A stretch of DNA of 64,000 bases from Streptomyces venezuelae (GTDB lineage: Bacteria; Actinomycetota; Actinomycetes; Streptomycetales; Streptomycetaceae), in contig NZ_CP029192.1 of assembly GCF_008642315.1 (NCBI RefSeq), positions 2,914,001 through 2,978,000 on the forward strand, read 5' to 3'. A program made the position numbers and the translations under genes. Below the pieces are notes generated by a model. It was not told the DNA's origin. It saw only the letters and a program-made list of their open reading frames with translations, and did no database searches. Of the stretch, positions 62,775 to 64,000 are shown in pieces (the stretch's first letter is position 1; every line of letters starts with the position of its first letter).

Positions 62775-63692
62775 TCAGGGCGCGAGCGGCAGCACGCTCG
62801 CTCCGGAGGCGTCGAGCTCCAGGCGGTTGGCCGCCCAGCCCTCTCCCGCCAGTCGTGCGACCTTGTCGGCCGCACTGTCTTCGGCCAGCGCGAGGACCGT
62901 GGGTCCCGCGCCGGAGATCACCGCGGGCACGCCGTCGGCGCGCAGCCGCTCCACCAGGGCGGCGCTCTCCGGCATGGCGGGAGAGCGGTACTCCTGGTGC
63001 AGACGGTCCTCGGTGGCGGGCAGCAGCAGCTCGGGGCGCCTGGTCAGGGCCTCGACGAGCAGGGCCGCACGGCCCGCGTTGGCGGCCGCGTCGACGTGCG
63101 GGACGGTGCGCGGCAGCAGGCCGCGGGCCGTCTCGGTGAGGACGGGCTTTCCGGGGACGAAAACCACCGGAACGATGGAATCGACGGGCTCCATCCTGAT
63201 CGCGCGGGCGGTGCCCCCGTCCATCCAGGAGAGCGTGAAGCCGCCGAGCAGACAGGCGGCGACGTTGTCGGGGTGGCCCTCGATCTCGGTGGCCAGCTCG
63301 AGCAGCGCGGCGTCGTCGAGCCTGGCCTCGCCGCCTATGGTCACGGCGCGGGCGGCGACGATGCCCGCGCAGATGGCGGCGGACGACGAGCCGAGGCCCC
63401 GGCCGTGCGGGATGCGGTTGGCGCAGACGATCTCGAGGCCGCGCGGCTGTCCGCCGAGCAGGTCGAAGGCGGTGCGCAGGGAACGCACCAACAGATGCGA
63501 CTCGTCGCGCGGGAGGGTTTCACTGCCCTCGCCGGCGATGTCGATGTTCAGGCCGGAGTCGGCCACCCGGACGACGACGTCGTCGTACAGACCCAGCGAC
63601 AGGCCCAGGGCGTCGAAGCCCGGACCGAGGTTGGCGCTGGTGGCGGGGACGCGCACCCGGACGGCGGCGGCGCGGAACGCGGGACCGGCCAT
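62775..63692 (-). CDS. thrB: Homoserine kinase
   Basis: This 305-residue GHMP kinase starts at ATG 63692 (MAGPAFRAAAVRVRVP) with GGAGAG upstream. Motifs are VPATSANLGPGFDALG (motif 1), IPHGRGLGSSSAAICAG (motif 2, ATP binding) and ISGAGPTVLAL (motif 3). It phosphorylates homoserine for threonine synthesis. The 247-bp gap to the probable thrC contains the 12-bp palindrome CCCTGTACAGGG (63903-63914). Gene order thrC-thrB is normal for Streptomyces. Confidence 0.95.
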   Translation of the reverse strand: MAGPAFRAAAVRVRVPATSANLGPGFDALGLSLGLYDDVVVRVADSGLNIDIAGEGSETLPRDESHLLVRSLRTAFDLLGGQPRGLEIVCANRIPHGRGLGSSSAAICAGIVAARAVTIGGEARLDDAALLELATEIEGHPDNVAACLLGGFTLSWMDGGTARAIRMEPVDSIVPVVFVPGKPVLTETARGLLPRTVPHVDAAANAGRAALLVEALTRRPELLLPATEDRLHQEYRSPAMPESAALVERLRADGVPAVISGAGPTVLALAEDSAADKVARLAGEGWAANRLELDASGASVLPLAP

Positions 63693-63939
63693 CGCTCGAT
63701 GACTCTCCTTGAGCTGCGTGTTTTTGAGGCTGCGTATTTTCGGTACGTGCCACATGTACGGAACACCCGAAGGCCGCGAACAACGGCGGCACCGCGGCAT
63801 ATGCGGCGGGGCGGGTCGGTACAGCCTATCGAAGGAAGGTTCTGTGGCGACATAGGGCGCACAGGAGGCGCACGATGCGTGTCGTAAGCCCCCTGTGCCA
63901 CCCCCTGTACAGGGTCGCGGGTTTCGTCGGCCCGCTGGG

Positions 63940-64000
63940 TTACGCGAGGCCGAGGCGTTCGGCCGCGGCGGCCGCGTCGACCGGGACGGTGACCGGCTGC
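63940..64000 (-). CDS. thrC: Probable threonine synthase, C-terminal end (cut by window edge)
   Basis: The minus strand encodes QPVTVPVDAAAAAERLGLA and a TAA stop (63940-63942) in an open frame that runs off the right edge. Only 19 residues are visible. Position upstream of thrB and the sequence style fit the end of thrC, as in other Streptomyces, but the family cannot be proven from this fragment. Confidence 0.6.
   Translation of the reverse strand, partial: QPVTVPVDAAAAAERLGLA

Noticed and set aside
60429..63887. Plus-strand open frame of 1152 codons opposite rho and thrB
   Set aside because: It crosses the rho leader and two real genes; no recognisable protein features.

Overview
The window is high-GC chromosomal DNA from a Streptomyces-type actinomycete. 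It carries scy and filP (apical growth cytoskeleton), the cslA-glxA tip-glycan pair, the chiS-chiR-chiC chitinase locus, nucS in place of mutS/mutL, the atpIBEFHAGDC operon and many GTG or leaderless starts. Almost everything looks like core chromosome. I see no tRNA, rRNA, insertion sequence, prophage or CRISPR array. Both window ends cut genes: an MFS transporter on the left and probable thrC on the right.

Region 1 (1-9832) holds an MFS exporter divergent from a DUF5937/HTH regulator. It is followed by the hyphal-tip glycan locus, with a GH6 lipoprotein convergent to glxA-cslA. Next is a coupled SRPBCC-DUF4166-TetR operon with two inverted operator copies at its promoter, then a thiamine-binding protein and a DUF3817 gene. 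Region 2 (9833-18521) has three tandem AIM24 paralogues, a MarR regulator with a palindrome over its own start, a two-component system divergent from a PepSY protein with a TTCAG repeat array between them, and a methylmalonyl/acetoacetyl-CoA group (meaB, thiolase, mce).

Region 3 (18522-28817) is the polarity cluster: scy, filP and two related ABC-2 exporter pairs around an unassigned gene. Region 4 (28818-44224) carries small zinc-ribbon and conserved proteins, a luciferase-like oxidoreductase, nucS, a large membrane-anchored NTPase-like protein with Pro/Thr repeats, a STAS antagonist, 3-hydroxyacyl-CoA dehydrogenase, a TetR/ABC exporter unit with paired operators, an adenosylcobalamin enzyme, chiS-chiR-chiC with the classic 12-bp direct repeats, and DUF2550.

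Region 5 (44225-64000) is entirely minus-strand housekeeping. It contains the F1Fo ATP synthase operon, wecA, glyA, a phosphatase-like protein lacking its catalytic cysteine, tsaC, prmC, prfA, rpmE, an LCP ligase, rho, thrB and the end of probable thrC. prmC methylates release factors such as the neighbouring prfA product. WecA and LCP proteins act at opposite ends of wall-glycopolymer synthesis. MeaB, Mce and the cobalamin adenosyltransferase all serve methylmalonyl-CoA metabolism. The most useful leads are the Cys-to-Ser phosphatase homologue, the STAND-like membrane protein with an Arg Walker A, the AIM24 triplet, and several well-formed operators for local regulators.
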